A stretch of 7,849 nt of DNA from Desulfobacteraceae bacterium (GTDB lineage: Bacteria; Desulfobacterota; Desulfobacteria; Desulfobacterales; Desulfatirhabdiaceae). Positions 7,475-7,849 of the stretch are shown in pieces. The translations under genes and the position numbers were made by a program. The notes beneath the pieces are model-generated. The model searched no databases. It was not told where the DNA came from and worked only from the letters and a program-made list of their open reading frames with translations. Numbering within the stretch: the stretch's first letter is position 1; every line of letters starts with the position of its first letter. The stretch covers positions 1 through 7,849 of the forward strand of contig DAIEFO010000099.1 of the NCBI GenBank assembly GCA_027325475.1, in the 5' to 3' direction.

Positions 7475-7484
7475 TCGTTTTTTT
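7461..7484 (+). terminator. Possible weak intrinsic terminator overlapping the rpsG stop
   Basis: ATTACC (7461-7466) pairs with GGTAGT (7470-7475; one G-U pair) around a GCT loop. Two bases later comes a run of seven T's (7478-7484). The stem includes the rpsG TAG stop (7472-7474). The stem is short with only two G-C pairs, so termination may be partial; translating ribosomes would also mask it. It would partly separate tuf from rpsG. Confidence 0.4.
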
Positions 7485-7490
7485 GTGAAA
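7478..7490 (+). repeat. 13-nt direct repeat, copy 2 (TTTTTTTGTGAAA)
   Basis: An exact match to 6957-6969. This copy starts 3 nt after the rpsG stop, while copy 1 starts 80 nt after the rpsL stop, so the two are tied to their hairpins rather than to a fixed distance from a gene end. Confidence 0.6.
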
Positions 7491-7575
7491 GCATACGCCG
7501 AGCCCGCAAAATGGACGTGCGCCGGGGATAATTCGGAATTGACGCAAATCAAGTAGCGGGCAGACCGCAACAAAA

Positions 7576-7582
7576 GAGAGGA
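7576..7582 (+). promoter_or_regulatory. tuf ribosome binding site
   Basis: GAGAGGA lies 7 nt before the ATG at 7590, a clear purine-rich Shine-Dalgarno. Just upstream, GCGG (7556-7559) can pair with CCGC (7565-7568) around a 5-nt loop, leaving the binding site itself unpaired. Confidence 0.75.
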
Positions 7583-7589
7583 CAGTGAG

Positions 7590-7849
7590 ATGGCGAAAGA
7601 AAAGTTCGAGCGGACCAAGCCGCATGTGAATGTAGGGACGATAGGACATATTGATCATGGCAAGACGACGCTGACAGCGGCGATTACCAAGCACAACGGG
7701 CTGAAGGGCATGGCCAAATATGTGCCGTTTGATCAGATCGACAAGGCGCCTGAAGAGAAAGAGCGAGGGATTACGATTGCCACGGCGCATGTGGAATATG
7801 AGACAGCCAATCGCCATTATGCCCATGTGGACTGTCCGGGGCACGCGGA
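7590..7849 (+). CDS. tuf: Elongation factor Tu, N-terminal part (cut by right edge)
   Basis: EF-Tu is the cytosolic GTPase that delivers aminoacyl-tRNA to the ribosome. The first 86 codons are present. The N-terminus MAKEKFERTKPHVNVGTIGH is typical, and the GTP-binding motifs are intact: P-loop GHIDHGKT (residues 19-26), switch I with APEEKERGITI, and VDCPGH of the G3 motif near the cut. EF-G would not begin this way, so this is tuf and not fusA. The segment KHNGLKGMAKYVPFDQIDK matches the style of Desulfobacterota EF-Tu. By hand count, third codon positions are about 63% G+C (54 of 86) against about 45% in rpsG (70 of 156), consistent with strong codon optimisation of a very highly expressed gene. 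No convincing promoter is visible in the 115-nt spacer. Confidence 0.97.
   Translation, partial: MAKEKFERTKPHVNVGTIGHIDHGKTTLTAAITKHNGLKGMAKYVPFDQIDKAPEEKERGITIATAHVEYETANRHYAHVDCPGHA

Noticed and set aside
7527..7544. GATAAT (7527-7532) and TTGACG (7539-7544) as tuf promoter elements
   Set aside because: They are in the wrong order to work together, and neither has a matching partner hexamer at proper spacing.
7314..7844. 176-residue minus-strand frame across rpsG and tuf
   Set aside because: It spans two real genes in antisense and shows no family motifs.

Overview
The window is a chromosomal core segment of a bacterial transcription/translation cluster, with every gene on the + strand: the 3' part of rpoB, complete rpoC, complete rpsL, complete rpsG, and the first 86 codons of tuf, which runs off the right edge. 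The protein sequences look like Desulfobacterota (sulfate-reducing 'deltaproteobacteria'), probably Desulfobacterales. The EF-Tu N-terminus (VPFDQIDKAPEEKERGITIA, then AHVEYET), the RpoB core and the proteobacterial-type insert in the RpoC trigger loop all fit that group. This placement is from memory of the families, without a search.

Layout: rpoB 3' end (1-1508); a 241-nt spacer with no convincing gene (1509-1749) ending in a good ribosome binding site; rpoC from a TTG start (1750-6162); a 342-nt spacer (6163-6504) with a sigma70-like promoter shortly before rpsL; rpsL (6505-6876); a 127-nt spacer with a hairpin and T-run, candidate attenuator or S7 control element; rpsG (7004-7474), whose stop codon lies in a small hairpin followed by seven T's; a 115-nt spacer; tuf (7590 onward). 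Together they supply the two largest subunits of RNA polymerase, two 30S proteins (S12 in the decoding centre, S7 in the head) and the tRNA-delivery factor EF-Tu.

Two things stand out. First, RpoC carries about 99 extra residues (about 572-671) inside the otherwise conserved pore region, just before the secondary-channel rim helices. This insert reads as a parvulin (PpiC/rotamase-type peptidyl-prolyl isomerase) domain, with the family's C-terminal half clearly recognisable but one of its usual active-site histidines apparently replaced. Second, fusA (EF-G), which normally sits between rpsG and tuf, is absent. tuf has its own spacer and a noticeably more GC-rich third codon position than rpsG. 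Smaller observations concern the unusually roomy spacers, paired hairpin/T-run elements and a 13-nt repeat shared by the two spacers that flank rpsG.
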